A DNA stretch of 64,000 bases, taken from assembly GCA_036380875.1 (NCBI GenBank), contig DASVDX010000071.1, forward strand, positions 4,886 through 68,885, written 5' to 3'. The notes beneath the pieces are model-generated. The model was not told the DNA's origin. It ran no database searches and was given only the letters and a program-made list of their open reading frames with translations. The position numbers and the translations under genes were made by a program. Below are positions 42,350-49,292 of this stretch, one piece after another (within the stretch, counting starts at the first letter, position 1; each line of letters begins with the position of its first letter). This DNA comes from ZC4RG17 sp036380875 (lineage in GTDB: Bacteria > Actinomycetota > Acidimicrobiia > Spongiisociales > ZC4RG35).

Positions 42350-42865
42350 ATGTCGGACAATCAAGCGACAGCGAGCAACAAGGTCGAGGCGGAAGAGTTC
42401 GGCTACCGCGCTCCTCAGGTGTGCAACCTCGTCGGCATCACCTACCGCCAACTCGACTACTGGGCGCGGACCGGCTTGCTCGAGCCCTCCCTCCGTCAGG
42501 CGTCCGGCTCGGGCTCACAGCGTCTCTATTCCTTCACCGATGTCGTCCAGCTCAAGGTCATCAAGCAGCTGCTCGATGCCGGGATGTCGCTCAAGAAGAT
42601 CCGCTCGGCGGTCGAGATCCTCAAGCAGCAGCTCGCCAGCGACAAGCCGCTGACCGATGTGACGCTTCTCTCCGATGGGCGCACCATCTACGCCGCCACC
42701 AGCGCCGACGAGGTCATGGACGTCCTGCGGCGCGGCCAAGGCGTGTTCGGGATCGCCGTCGGGCCCGTCCAAGACGAGGTGGCGGGCGCCATCCACGAAT
42801 TGTTCCCGGAGGAGCGCGAACCGGCAGAGCCGGCTGTTCCGAGCGCCCAGGCAGGGGCCAACTGA
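42350..42865 (+). CDS. MerR-family regulator (Rv1830-like)
   Basis: Transcription factor of 171 residues. The MerR helix-turn-helix is FGYRAPQVCNLVGITYRQLDYW with the wing RQASGSGSQRLYSF, followed by a dimerisation helix (VVQLKVIKQLLDAGMSLKKI) and an alanine- and acidic-rich C-terminal part. Position after the bifunctional nuclease matches mycobacterial Rv1830, which is linked to cell-division control. The strong promoter, inverted repeat and long leader suggest autoregulation. The ATG 42350 has AGGAG four bases upstream. Confidence 0.87.
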   Translation: MSDNQATASNKVEAEEFGYRAPQVCNLVGITYRQLDYWARTGLLEPSLRQASGSGSQRLYSFTDVVQLKVIKQLLDAGMSLKKIRSAVEILKQQLASDKPLTDVTLLSDGRTIYAATSADEVMDVLRRGQGVFGIAVGPVQDEVAGAIHELFPEEREPAEPAVPSAQAGAN

Positions 42866-43299
42866 CCACGGAAGAACGACCCCGAGCCGAAGAGGTCGAG
42901 TTCGCTCACAACAGCGAACGGCAGTTCGCACTACTCCTGGACTTCTACGGGATCCCGTGGGAGTACGAGCCCCGCTCGTTCCCGATTGCCTGGGACCGCG
43001 ACGGCAATCCGCGCCAGTTCTTCACGCCCGACTTCTACCTGCCCGAAGAGGACCTGTTCATCGAGATCACGACGATGAGCCAGAAGCTGGTCACGAAGAA
43101 GAACCGCAAGGTCCGTCTTCTGCGTGAGCTCTATCCAGACATCCGCTGCAAGGTCCTCTACCAAAGGGACTACATCCAATTGGTCGTGAAATACGGGCTC
43201 GAGGATCCCGACCATCTCCAGGAGCTTCCGCCTCCTACCCGCATGCCCGGAAAGCCGGTCGTCACCCGTCTCGAGGATCGCGGCTCCAGCGCCGGATGA
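42862..43299 (+). CDS. Orphan PD-(D/E)XK-like nuclease-fold protein
   Basis: Uncharacterised protein of 145 residues. A conserved Glu lies in NSERQFALLLDFYGI, then FFTPDFYLPEEDLFIEITTMSQK gives the order E - PD - ExT-x4-K expected of PD-(D/E)XK nuclease-like domains such as TnsA or DUF559 proteins. A basic stretch KKNRKVRLLREL and LYQRDYIQLV follow. The frame begins at CTG 42862, overlapping the MerR stop (CTGA); no ATG, GTG or TTG fits without losing the Glu. A host role in DNA or RNA cleavage is possible but unproven. Confidence 0.65.
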   Translation: MTTEERPRAEEVEFAHNSERQFALLLDFYGIPWEYEPRSFPIAWDRDGNPRQFFTPDFYLPEEDLFIEITTMSQKLVTKKNRKVRLLRELYPDIRCKVLYQRDYIQLVVKYGLEDPDHLQELPPPTRMPGKPVVTRLEDRGSSAG

Positions 43300-44321
43300 C
43301 TCGGTCACCCCTGCACGATCTCCACGTTCGTCTCGGCGCCCGTTTCGTCGACTTCGGTGGCTGGGAGATGCCGGTGCAATACGAGTCGGTTCTCGAGGAG
43401 CACCGGAGCGTCCGCCACGGCGTCGGGGTCTTCGACGTCTCTCACCTCGGGCGTATAGAGGTGAAGGGGCCCAATGCCACGGAGGTGTTGCGCGGCTTGT
43501 TCACGAACGACGCCGCCAGGTACGAGCCGGGGCGGACCCACTACACGATGCTGCTCAACGACGAGGGCGGCATCATCGACGACATCGTCGTGTGGCGATG
43601 GGACGAAGAGCGGTACTGGGTGATGCCCAACGCCGCCAACGCGGACCGGGTGCGGGACGTCCTGGTTTCACATGGTGCCGAAACAGAGGACCTGCGTCCT
43701 TCGACCTCGCTCCTGGCGGTGCAGGGCCCTGAAGCACCCAGGTTGCTGGAGGAGGTGTTCGGCCAGGCGCCGGGTCGCTTCCGGACGCTGGAGGTCGACG
43801 GTGTCCGTATGGCCGGAACCGGGTACACGGGTGAACCGGGCGGAGAGGTGTGCCTGCCCAACGAGGAGGCGAGCGTGGCCCTGGAACGACTGGTGGAGGG
43901 AGGCGCCACTCCCTGTGGCCTCGGTGCCCGTGACACGCTGAGACTCGAAGCCGGACTGGCACTCTGGGGCTCCGACCTCGACGAGACGACTACTCCTCTC
44001 GAAGCCGGCCTCGACTTCGCGGTCGACTGGGATCACGATTTCCCCGGCAAAGCCGCTTTGGAGATGCAACGGGCAAGCGGTCCGCCCCGCCGACTGGTCG
44101 GCCTGGTGATGGAGGACCGAGGCATCCCTCGCCACGGGTACGCGGTGCGCTGCGGAACGTCGACCGGGGCGGTGACATCCGGCAACATCAGCCCCATCCT
44201 CGACACGGGAATCGCCTTCGCCTACATGTCGCCGCCGGTGGAAGTGGGGGAGCACGCCGAGGTCGAGATCCGAGGCCGCTGGGTTCCGGCCCGAGTGGCA
44301 TCCCCGCCGTTCCATCGGTGA
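43296..44321 (+). CDS. gcvT: Aminomethyltransferase (glycine cleavage T protein)
   Basis: Transfers the methylene group of the aminomethyl-lipoyl H protein to tetrahydrofolate. The 341-residue protein begins LHDLHVRLGARFVDFGGWEMPVQY, the usual family start, with HRSVRHGVGVFDVSHLGRIEV, GYTGEPGGEV and GLGARDTLRLEAGLALWG. It starts by ATGA overlap with the preceding orphan gene and ends by GTGA overlap with the next orphan. The H protein is encoded about 4.4 kb upstream; the P protein is not in the window. Confidence 0.95.
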   Translation: MTRSPLHDLHVRLGARFVDFGGWEMPVQYESVLEEHRSVRHGVGVFDVSHLGRIEVKGPNATEVLRGLFTNDAARYEPGRTHYTMLLNDEGGIIDDIVVWRWDEERYWVMPNAANADRVRDVLVSHGAETEDLRPSTSLLAVQGPEAPRLLEEVFGQAPGRFRTLEVDGVRMAGTGYTGEPGGEVCLPNEEASVALERLVEGGATPCGLGARDTLRLEAGLALWGSDLDETTTPLEAGLDFAVDWDHDFPGKAALEMQRASGPPRRLVGLVMEDRGIPRHGYAVRCGTSTGAVTSGNISPILDTGIAFAYMSPPVEVGEHAEVEIRGRWVPARVASPPFHR

Positions 44322-44881
44322 AGATCGACGTCTCGGAGGGCATCGATCCCGACCTGTGGCCCGACCTGCCCAGTGATGATCGGCTCGTCGTCGGCGGTCA
44401 CACCTTCTGGATCGGGCCTTTTCGGCCGCCGGTGGTCGTTGCGCAGCCCAACCGGTGGGGGGTGGTGGAGAGCCGGTTCCCGAACGTCCCTTGCATCGTC
44501 GAATGCGACCCGGCGGTGATCGCCGAACTCCCGCTTCCCGACGAGGTGATGCGCTTCGTGGACCGCGCCCATCGCCCGATCACTGCGGAGGATTTCGGGC
44601 GATCCGGTGCCGAGCTGATGCGCTCGGCGGCTCGCCTCGCCAACCGTCTGACCCAGATCCCGGGGGTCTCGATCGTCGCCCGCCCCTTCGCCCGTTCGAT
44701 CCCGATCATCACTCCGCGGGAGGCATCGTGGCTGGCGGAGCGCTGTGCCGAGGCTGGGATCGTCGGGCTGCGGCCGCTTCGCGGAATCGGCGGCGCAGTG
44801 ATCCTGTCCGTCGGCGAGGACCAGACGGCGGAGGACCACCACCGTATCGTCGAGGCGCTGTCGCAAGCCATCACGGGATAG
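44318..44881 (+). CDS. Hypothetical protein coupled to gcvT
   Basis: Protein of 187 residues that I do not recognise firmly. It is translated from a GTG in the gcvT stop. The C-terminal half (SIPIITPREASWLAERCAEAG and LRPLRGIGGAVILSVGEDQT) resembles the small domain of PLP-dependent fold-type I enzymes, as in a glycine dehydrogenase or aminotransferase C terminus, but no PLP lysine or large domain is present. The N-terminal half has a FWIGPFRPPVV segment. Coupling to gcvT suggests a one-carbon or glycine link. The stop TAG forms part of the next promoter. Confidence 0.55.
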   Translation: MKIDVSEGIDPDLWPDLPSDDRLVVGGHTFWIGPFRPPVVVAQPNRWGVVESRFPNVPCIVECDPAVIAELPLPDEVMRFVDRAHRPITAEDFGRSGAELMRSAARLANRLTQIPGVSIVARPFARSIPIITPREASWLAERCAEAGIVGLRPLRGIGGAVILSVGEDQTAEDHHRIVEALSQAITG

Positions 44882-44884
44882 AGT
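44879..44884 (+). promoter_or_regulatory. -10 TAGAGT for leaderless hydrolase gene
   Basis: TAGAGT begins with the TAG stop of the upstream gene and ends 6 bases before ATG 44891. Confidence 0.6.
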
Positions 44885-44890
44885 CCCCCC

Positions 44891-45745
44891 ATGGTTCGCC
44901 CCAGCGTTGCCGCCCCCGTGCCCCACCCGACAGTCGGCACCCAGCTCGTCAGGACGTGGAGCCCGGACGGGGAGCCCCTCGCCGAGGTCGTCATCGTGCA
45001 TGGCATCGCCGAGCACAGCGGCCGCTACGAGCGCACCGGCGGGATCCTGGCCGACGCCGGCTTCTCGGTCCGGGCGATGGACCTCGTTGGCTGCGGGGCC
45101 ACCGGGGGGCGCCGGGGGGACGTCGCCGATTGGACTCTGTACCTGGACCAGGTTGAAAGGCAGCTGGAGGAAGCAAGGGCTATGGGCCGGCCGGTCGTCC
45201 TGCTCGGCCACTCGATGGGCGGGCTCATCGCCCTGGAGTACACCCTCGCCGAACGCCCCCGGCCGGACCTGCTCGTGCTGTCTGCGCCCGCCTTGAGAGG
45301 AGGGGCTCCGTGGCAGCACAAGCTGGCGCCGGTTTTGGCCCGAGTGGTCCCGATACTTCCGGTCCCCAACGCTTTGAAAGGAGAGCAGCTGTCGAGGGAT
45401 CCGGCTGTGGGGGAGGCGTATTTCTCCGATCCTCTGGTCTACACGTCGGCCACTGCCCGGATGGGACACCAGCTGTTCGCCGCCATGGACCGCACCAGGG
45501 CGGCGATCGACCGCCTGGAGGTGCCGACCCTGGTTCTCCACGGCGGCGACGACACGATCGTCCCTCCTTCGGCGAGCGCCGACCTGGAACGTGTTCCGTG
45601 TGTGGAGCGACGGCTCTACCCGGGCCTCCGGCACGAGATCTTCAACGAACCGGAGGGCCCAGAGTTCCTCGCCGAAGTCGCCGAATGGATCGGGAACCGA
45701 CTCGGAACCGGAGGTCAGGCGACGTCGACGACCAATGCCCGGTGA
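44891..45745 (+). CDS. Alpha/beta hydrolase, monoacylglycerol lipase-like
   Basis: Serine hydrolase of 284 residues in the monoacylglycerol lipase group. The oxyanion region is VIVHGIAEHSGRYERT, the nucleophile elbow GHSMGGLIAL, the acid HGGDDTIVPP and the histidine LYPGLRHEIFNE. The first motif (HGIAEHSGRY) is characteristic of the lysophospholipase/MGL branch. Its end overlaps the convergent endonuclease-like gene by 31 bases. Substrate and cell location are not readable; no signal peptide is seen. Confidence 0.88.
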   Translation: MVRPSVAAPVPHPTVGTQLVRTWSPDGEPLAEVVIVHGIAEHSGRYERTGGILADAGFSVRAMDLVGCGATGGRRGDVADWTLYLDQVERQLEEARAMGRPVVLLGHSMGGLIALEYTLAERPRPDLLVLSAPALRGGAPWQHKLAPVLARVVPILPVPNALKGEQLSRDPAVGEAYFSDPLVYTSATARMGHQLFAAMDRTRAAIDRLEVPTLVLHGGDDTIVPPSASADLERVPCVERRLYPGLRHEIFNEPEGPEFLAEVAEWIGNRLGTGGQATSTTNAR

Positions 45746-46350
45746 TCCGACCCGGGCACACGCACGGTGAACGTGTTGAGGACGACCAGGTCGCGGACGA
45801 AAGCATGATCGATCCGGAGCACGGGCGGCCACCAGGTGCGTAGCCCCCACGTGCGGCTGGGCCGGCGCCCGTTGCGACGCGCCCAGTCCGCCACTCCGTC
45901 GTCCAGATGGGCGCGGAAGCGTCGGTAGGCGGGCCAAATCGGCGTGGCATTGAGATCACCGACCAGCAAGGTCGGCCCTGCGCTGGAAGTGATCCTGTCG
46001 AGGATCTGCCCTACTTGTGCCCGCCGCTGGCGGATCGGAGGCGGGCGGTCGATCGGGTTGGCGAGGTGGACGCACCAGATCGTGACACCGTTGGAGCCGA
46101 CCAGAGCGTCGCGGTGGGGGAGGTGCACGCGTTCCACGTCGATCGGGTGGCGCGATACGAGGCCCATTCCCTTGTAATCGTCGGCGGGAGCGAGGAGCCC
46201 GTGGTCATACCTCGATCCGATGACTTCGGCCAGGTCGGCAGACAGTTCCTGGGCGGCTACGACGTCGGGGTCGATGTGGTCGAGGAGGCGGCCATAGGCG
46301 GACGGGTCGGCACCACCGTTGTAGAGGTTGGACGTGAGGACCCGGAGCAT
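45715..46350 (-). CDS. Endonuclease/exonuclease/phosphatase family protein
   Basis: EEP-fold metal-dependent phosphoesterase of 211 residues. Motifs are LRVLTSNLYNGG at the N terminus, AAQELSADL (metal-binding Glu), VGDLNATP (the Asp-Leu-Asn), and the C-terminal SDHRALVVDV with the catalytic His. The RIDHAFVRDL segment adds the invariant Asp-His. Members cleave DNA, RNA, phosphoinositides or sphingomyelin; this one lacks a signal peptide. A TACCAT ends 9 bases before ATG 46350, divergent from the yqgE promoter. Confidence 0.86.
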   Translation of the reverse strand: MLRVLTSNLYNGGADPSAYGRLLDHIDPDVVAAQELSADLAEVIGSRYDHGLLAPADDYKGMGLVSRHPIDVERVHLPHRDALVGSNGVTIWCVHLANPIDRPPPIRQRRAQVGQILDRITSSAGPTLLVGDLNATPIWPAYRRFRAHLDDGVADWARRNGRRPSRTWGLRTWWPPVLRIDHAFVRDLVVLNTFTVRVPGSDHRALVVDVA

Positions 46351-46359
46351 CGGGTCGCA

Positions 46360-46374
46360 ATGGTATGCGACTAT
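46360..46374. promoter_or_regulatory. Back-to-back divergent -10 elements
   Basis: On the minus strand TACCAT (46365-46360) ends 9 bases before ATG 46350; on the plus strand GACTAT (46369-46374) ends 6 bases before ATG 46381. Only three bases separate the two elements, so only one polymerase can sit there at a time. Confidence 0.5.
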
Positions 46375-46380
46375 TGGATG

Positions 46381-46884
46381 ATGTCATTCAGTGGTCGACT
46401 GCTGATTGCTACGCCTCTGATCAGGGATCCGAACTTCATCCACACAGTCGTCTACATCTACGCTCACGACCCGGAGGAGGGAGCGGCCGGAGTGATCCTC
46501 AACCGTCCCACGGACGAGCCCACTGTCGCTCACCTCCCCGAGTGGCGCTCGGTGCTGGCAGCCCCTCCCATGGTCTTCTGGGGCGGCCCCGTGGCCCAAG
46601 ACAGCGGCGTGGTGCTCATCGATTCGGGTGGCAAGGTGGAACTCGCCACCGACATGACACCGCCGGAGTCCTCCGTGCGCGCCAGGCTGTTCGTGGGGCA
46701 GTCCGGATGGGGGCCAGGCCAGTTGGAGGGCGAGGTCGCCGAAGGTGCCTGGCTCGTCACGGATGCTCCGGCCGAGGACATCCTCGGACCCTTTCCCAAG
46801 GATCTATGGCGGAAGCTCCTGCGGCGTGAAGGAGGGAGAGCCGCCATCTGGTCGACACACCCCATCGACTCCCGCCTCAACTGA
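46381..46884 (+). CDS. YqgE/AlgH family protein (UPF0301)
   Basis: Conserved protein of 167 residues of the YqgE/AlgH (UPF0301) family, function not established. It shows the family blocks SFSGRLLIATPLIRDPNF, GVILNRPTDEPT, FWGGPVAQDSGVVL and FVGQSGWGPGQLEGEV, with the tryptophan in the GAWLVTDA segment. The family start aligns with ATG 46381, and a GACTAT ends 6 bases before it; ATGs at 46360 and 46378 are alternatives. Confidence 0.87.
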   Translation: MSFSGRLLIATPLIRDPNFIHTVVYIYAHDPEEGAAGVILNRPTDEPTVAHLPEWRSVLAAPPMVFWGGPVAQDSGVVLIDSGGKVELATDMTPPESSVRARLFVGQSGWGPGQLEGEVAEGAWLVTDAPAEDILGPFPKDLWRKLLRREGGRAAIWSTHPIDSRLN

Positions 46885-46914
46885 ACGGTTACCACCCTGT
46901 CGAGATTCGTTCTC

Positions 46915-46920
46915 TACCCT
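46915..46920 (+). promoter_or_regulatory. -10 TACCCT for leaderless rnhB
   Basis: TACCCT ends 7 bases before GTG 46928. Confidence 0.6.
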
Positions 46921-46927
46921 GTGGCCG

Positions 46928-47617
46928 GTGACCGTCCCCAAGCTACGCGAGGCGATCCGCCGCAAAGCGCCGGGCCTGACCTACGAACGCGCGCTGTGGG
47001 AAGCGGGGGCGGACGTGGTGGTCGGTGTCGATGAAGTCGGCCGGGGCGCCTGGGCCGGACCGATATCGGTGGGGGCGGCGGTGATCCCTCTCGACCGGAG
47101 GGTCTACAAGGTGCGCGACTCGAAGCTGCTCACCGAGACCGAACGCGAAGCCCTCTTCGAGCGCGTGGCGGGTTGGGTTCGCGCCTGGGCAGTTGGCCAC
47201 GCCAGCCCGGAGGAATGCGACGAACTGGGCATGTCGGAGGCCCAGCGGCTGGCCGCCCGCCGGGCGATCGAAGGATTGGGGCTCGCTCCCGACGCCATCC
47301 TCGTCGACGGGAACTGGGATTTCGTCGGCGGGGCCCAGCGGATCATCCGGGGAGACCAGCTCTCCCTGTCGGTGGCGGCAGCATCGGTGCTCGCCAAGGT
47401 CACCAGAGACCGCATCATGCGCGAACTCGCGCCCGAGTTCCCGTTCTACAACTTCGAAGCCAACAAGGGCTATCCGTGTCCGGTCCACAAGGCGGCGCTG
47501 CAGGCATGGGGCCCGAGTTCCGTGCACCGCCGTAGCTGGGTCTTCATGGATCACCTCGTGTGGAACGGGCTCGAGCGTTATCGGAGGCCGGGGGACCAAC
47601 TGGACTTCGGATTCTGA
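46928..47617 (+). CDS. rnhB: Ribonuclease HII
   Basis: Cleaves RNA of RNA-DNA hybrids, including single ribonucleotides in DNA. The 229-residue protein has the metal-binding GVDEVGRGAWAGP (about residues 32-44), the VRDSKLLTETER loop, ILVDGNWDF and AAASVLAKVTRDRIM. The GTG start is placed by the leaderless -10 and preserves a family-like N terminus. The C terminus has a short acidic end (GDQLDFGF). Confidence 0.94.
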   Translation: MTVPKLREAIRRKAPGLTYERALWEAGADVVVGVDEVGRGAWAGPISVGAAVIPLDRRVYKVRDSKLLTETEREALFERVAGWVRAWAVGHASPEECDELGMSEAQRLAARRAIEGLGLAPDAILVDGNWDFVGGAQRIIRGDQLSLSVAAASVLAKVTRDRIMRELAPEFPFYNFEANKGYPCPVHKAALQAWGPSSVHRRSWVFMDHLVWNGLERYRRPGDQLDFGF

Positions 47618-47624
47618 CCCAGCG

Positions 47625-48848
47625 ATGGCCCTCCAACTCACTGCCGACGACCAGTCGATGCTGGCGGGGGAGGAGGGCGAAGGTGTCGCTCTCGCTATGC
47701 GTGTCCTGGTCGCGACCGCCGAGGCGATGGGCGCCGAGCGGCTCCTCGACATCACTTCGGCCCATGTCGACGGCTGCCTCTATCACGGTCCAGCCGGTCT
47801 CGACTTCGCCCGGGCTCTGGTCACCGGCGGAGCTCGCGTCAAGGTCCCGACCAGCCTCAACGTCGCCTCCCTCGACTTGCTCCATCCGGAGCTGGTCCGC
47901 CTGGATCGGGCGACGGCTGATGATGCCAGGGAGTTGATGGACGCCTACGTCGCCCTGGGGTGTCGGCCCACCTGGACCTGTGCGCCTTATCAGCTCCCCG
48001 AGCGCCCCAGGTTGGGCGAGCAGGTGGCATGGGGAGAGTCCAACGCCATCGTCTTCGCCAACTCGGTGCTGGGAGCCCGGACCGAGCGCTACGGCGATTT
48101 CCTGGACATCTGCGCTGCCGTCACGGGGAGGGCACCGGCGGTCGGGCTCCACCTCGACGCGGGCCGCCGGCCCACTTTGGTCGTGCGCGCCGACGAGTTG
48201 AGCGCCGACATGGCCGCCAACGAAGCTCTCTACCCGCTGCTCGGCCATGTCCTGGGCCAGATCGCCGACACTCGGGTGGCCGCCATCACCGGACTGCCTG
48301 CGACCACTGACGAAGACCACCTCAAGGCTCTCGGGGCAGCCGCGGCCTCGTCAGGAGCGGTGGCGATGTTCCACGCCGTCGGGATCACCCCGGAAGCTCC
48401 GCGCTTCTCCGAGTTGGCGGGCATGGAGACCGTGACCGTGACCCGGGAGATGATCGAGGAGGCTCGGCGGGAGCTCGGCGCCGGCGGCGAGGACAGAGTG
48501 GACGCCGTGTCCGTTGGCACACCCCACTACTCAGTCCACCAACTGGAAAGGCTCGCCGAGCTGCTCGGCGGGCGACGGTGTGCGATACCGCTGTACGTCA
48601 ACACCAGCCGCTCTGTGCTCGACGCGTTCGGCGAGGCTGAGGCCCTGGCGTCCTGTGGGGCCCGGATCGTCACGGACACGTGCACATACATCACGCCGAT
48701 CCTGGACCACGGGGTCGAAGTCGTGATGACAGATTCGGCCAAGTGGGCGTACTACGCACCGGCCAACCTGGGCGTGCGGGTCGTGTTCGCATCGATTGCC
48801 GACTGCGTGGAGAGCGCCGTGGCAGGCCGGGCGGTAACGACATGGTGA
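47625..48848 (+). CDS. Aconitase X, catalytic (large) subunit
   Basis: Iron-sulfur dehydratase of the aconitase X family, 407 residues. Family blocks are LLDITSAHVDGCLYHGPAGL (about 41-60), KVPTSLNVASLDLLHP, RPTWTCAPYQLPERPRLG with a cysteine, GESNAIVFANSVLGARTERYGD and VTDTCTYITPILDHG near the C terminus. Characterised members are mevalonate-5-phosphate dehydratase of archaea and cis-3-hydroxyproline dehydratase. ispH in this window makes the mevalonate role unlikely. The small subunit overlaps its end by 7 bases. The substrate remains unknown. Confidence 0.88.
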   Translation: MALQLTADDQSMLAGEEGEGVALAMRVLVATAEAMGAERLLDITSAHVDGCLYHGPAGLDFARALVTGGARVKVPTSLNVASLDLLHPELVRLDRATADDARELMDAYVALGCRPTWTCAPYQLPERPRLGEQVAWGESNAIVFANSVLGARTERYGDFLDICAAVTGRAPAVGLHLDAGRRPTLVVRADELSADMAANEALYPLLGHVLGQIADTRVAAITGLPATTDEDHLKALGAAAASSGAVAMFHAVGITPEAPRFSELAGMETVTVTREMIEEARRELGAGGEDRVDAVSVGTPHYSVHQLERLAELLGGRRCAIPLYVNTSRSVLDAFGEAEALASCGARIVTDTCTYITPILDHGVEVVMTDSAKWAYYAPANLGVRVVFASIADCVESAVAGRAVTTW

Positions 48849-49246
48849 CCCTCGTGGCCGGGCATGCCCAGGGCCCAGTCCTCTATCTGGACGAGCCGCT
48901 GTCCTTCTGGGGTGGGGTGGACATCACCAGCGGAACGATCATCGATTCGCACCATCCCCAGGCGGGACAGTCCGTGACCGGCAAGGTGCTGGTCCTGCCC
49001 CATGCCCGGGGATCTTCTTCGACTTCGTCGGTGATAGCCGAGATGATCCGAGCACGGACGGCTCCGGCCGCGGTAGTGTTGCGCAGCCGGGATCCAGTGA
49101 TCGTGCTGGGGGCGGTTGTGGCGAGGGAGTTGTACGGCTGGGTACTGCCCGTCGTCGTAGTCGACGCCGACCGATACGAGCGCCTGGCGACCTCAACGTT
49201 TGCGGAGGTTTTGCCTGAGGGCGTCCGAGAAATTGGTCCAGCGTAG
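48842..49246 (+). CDS. Aconitase X, swivel (small) subunit, DUF126
   Basis: Small subunit of 134 residues, homologous to the swivel domain of aconitases (DUF126). Signature segments are LYLDEPLSFWGGVDITSGTI, HPQAGQSVTGKVLVLPHARGSSS and PAAVVLRSRDPVIVLGAVVA. It pairs with the preceding large subunit, as in two-gene AcnX enzymes. Its TAG stop is part of a TAGGGT -10 element for the next transcript. Confidence 0.9.
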   Translation: MVTLVAGHAQGPVLYLDEPLSFWGGVDITSGTIIDSHHPQAGQSVTGKVLVLPHARGSSSTSSVIAEMIRARTAPAAVVLRSRDPVIVLGAVVARELYGWVLPVVVVDADRYERLATSTFAEVLPEGVREIGPA

Positions 49247-49249
49247 GGT
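49244..49249 (+). promoter_or_regulatory. -10 TAGGGT starting in the stop codon of the small aconitase X gene
   Basis: TAGGGT ends 6 bases before ATG 49256, which opens a seven-codon ORF. This is the spacing of the other leaderless promoters. Confidence 0.55.
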
Positions 49250-49255
49250 TCAGAA

Positions 49256-49279
49256 ATGCACGGCTGTATGCCGATATGA
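49256..49279 (+). CDS. Candidate leaderless uORF, 7 codons
   Basis: A reading frame coding M-H-G-C-M-P-I then TGA. Its ATG lies 6 bases after a -10 element, so it could be read directly at the mRNA 5' end. Right after its stop comes GGGAGG (49280-49285), the ribosome binding site of the PAS kinase. Such short leaderless frames upstream of a Shine-Dalgarno act in attenuation in mycobacteria. Function here is inferred only from this layout. Confidence 0.4.
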   Translation: MHGCMPI

Positions 49280-49292
49280 GGGAGGAATGCCC

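Noticed and set aside
42252..42653. ATG 42252 eight bases after the MerR -10, opening a 133-residue frame
   Set aside because: The spacing fits the leaderless rule, but the frame runs through the MerR gene in another phase with an Arg/Ser-rich, low-complexity product. It is probably chance, though a short translated leader cannot be excluded.
47625..49246. Mevalonate-pathway enzyme call for aconitase X
   Set aside because: ispH shows the MEP pathway and no mevalonate gene is in the window, so the archaeal function was not assigned.
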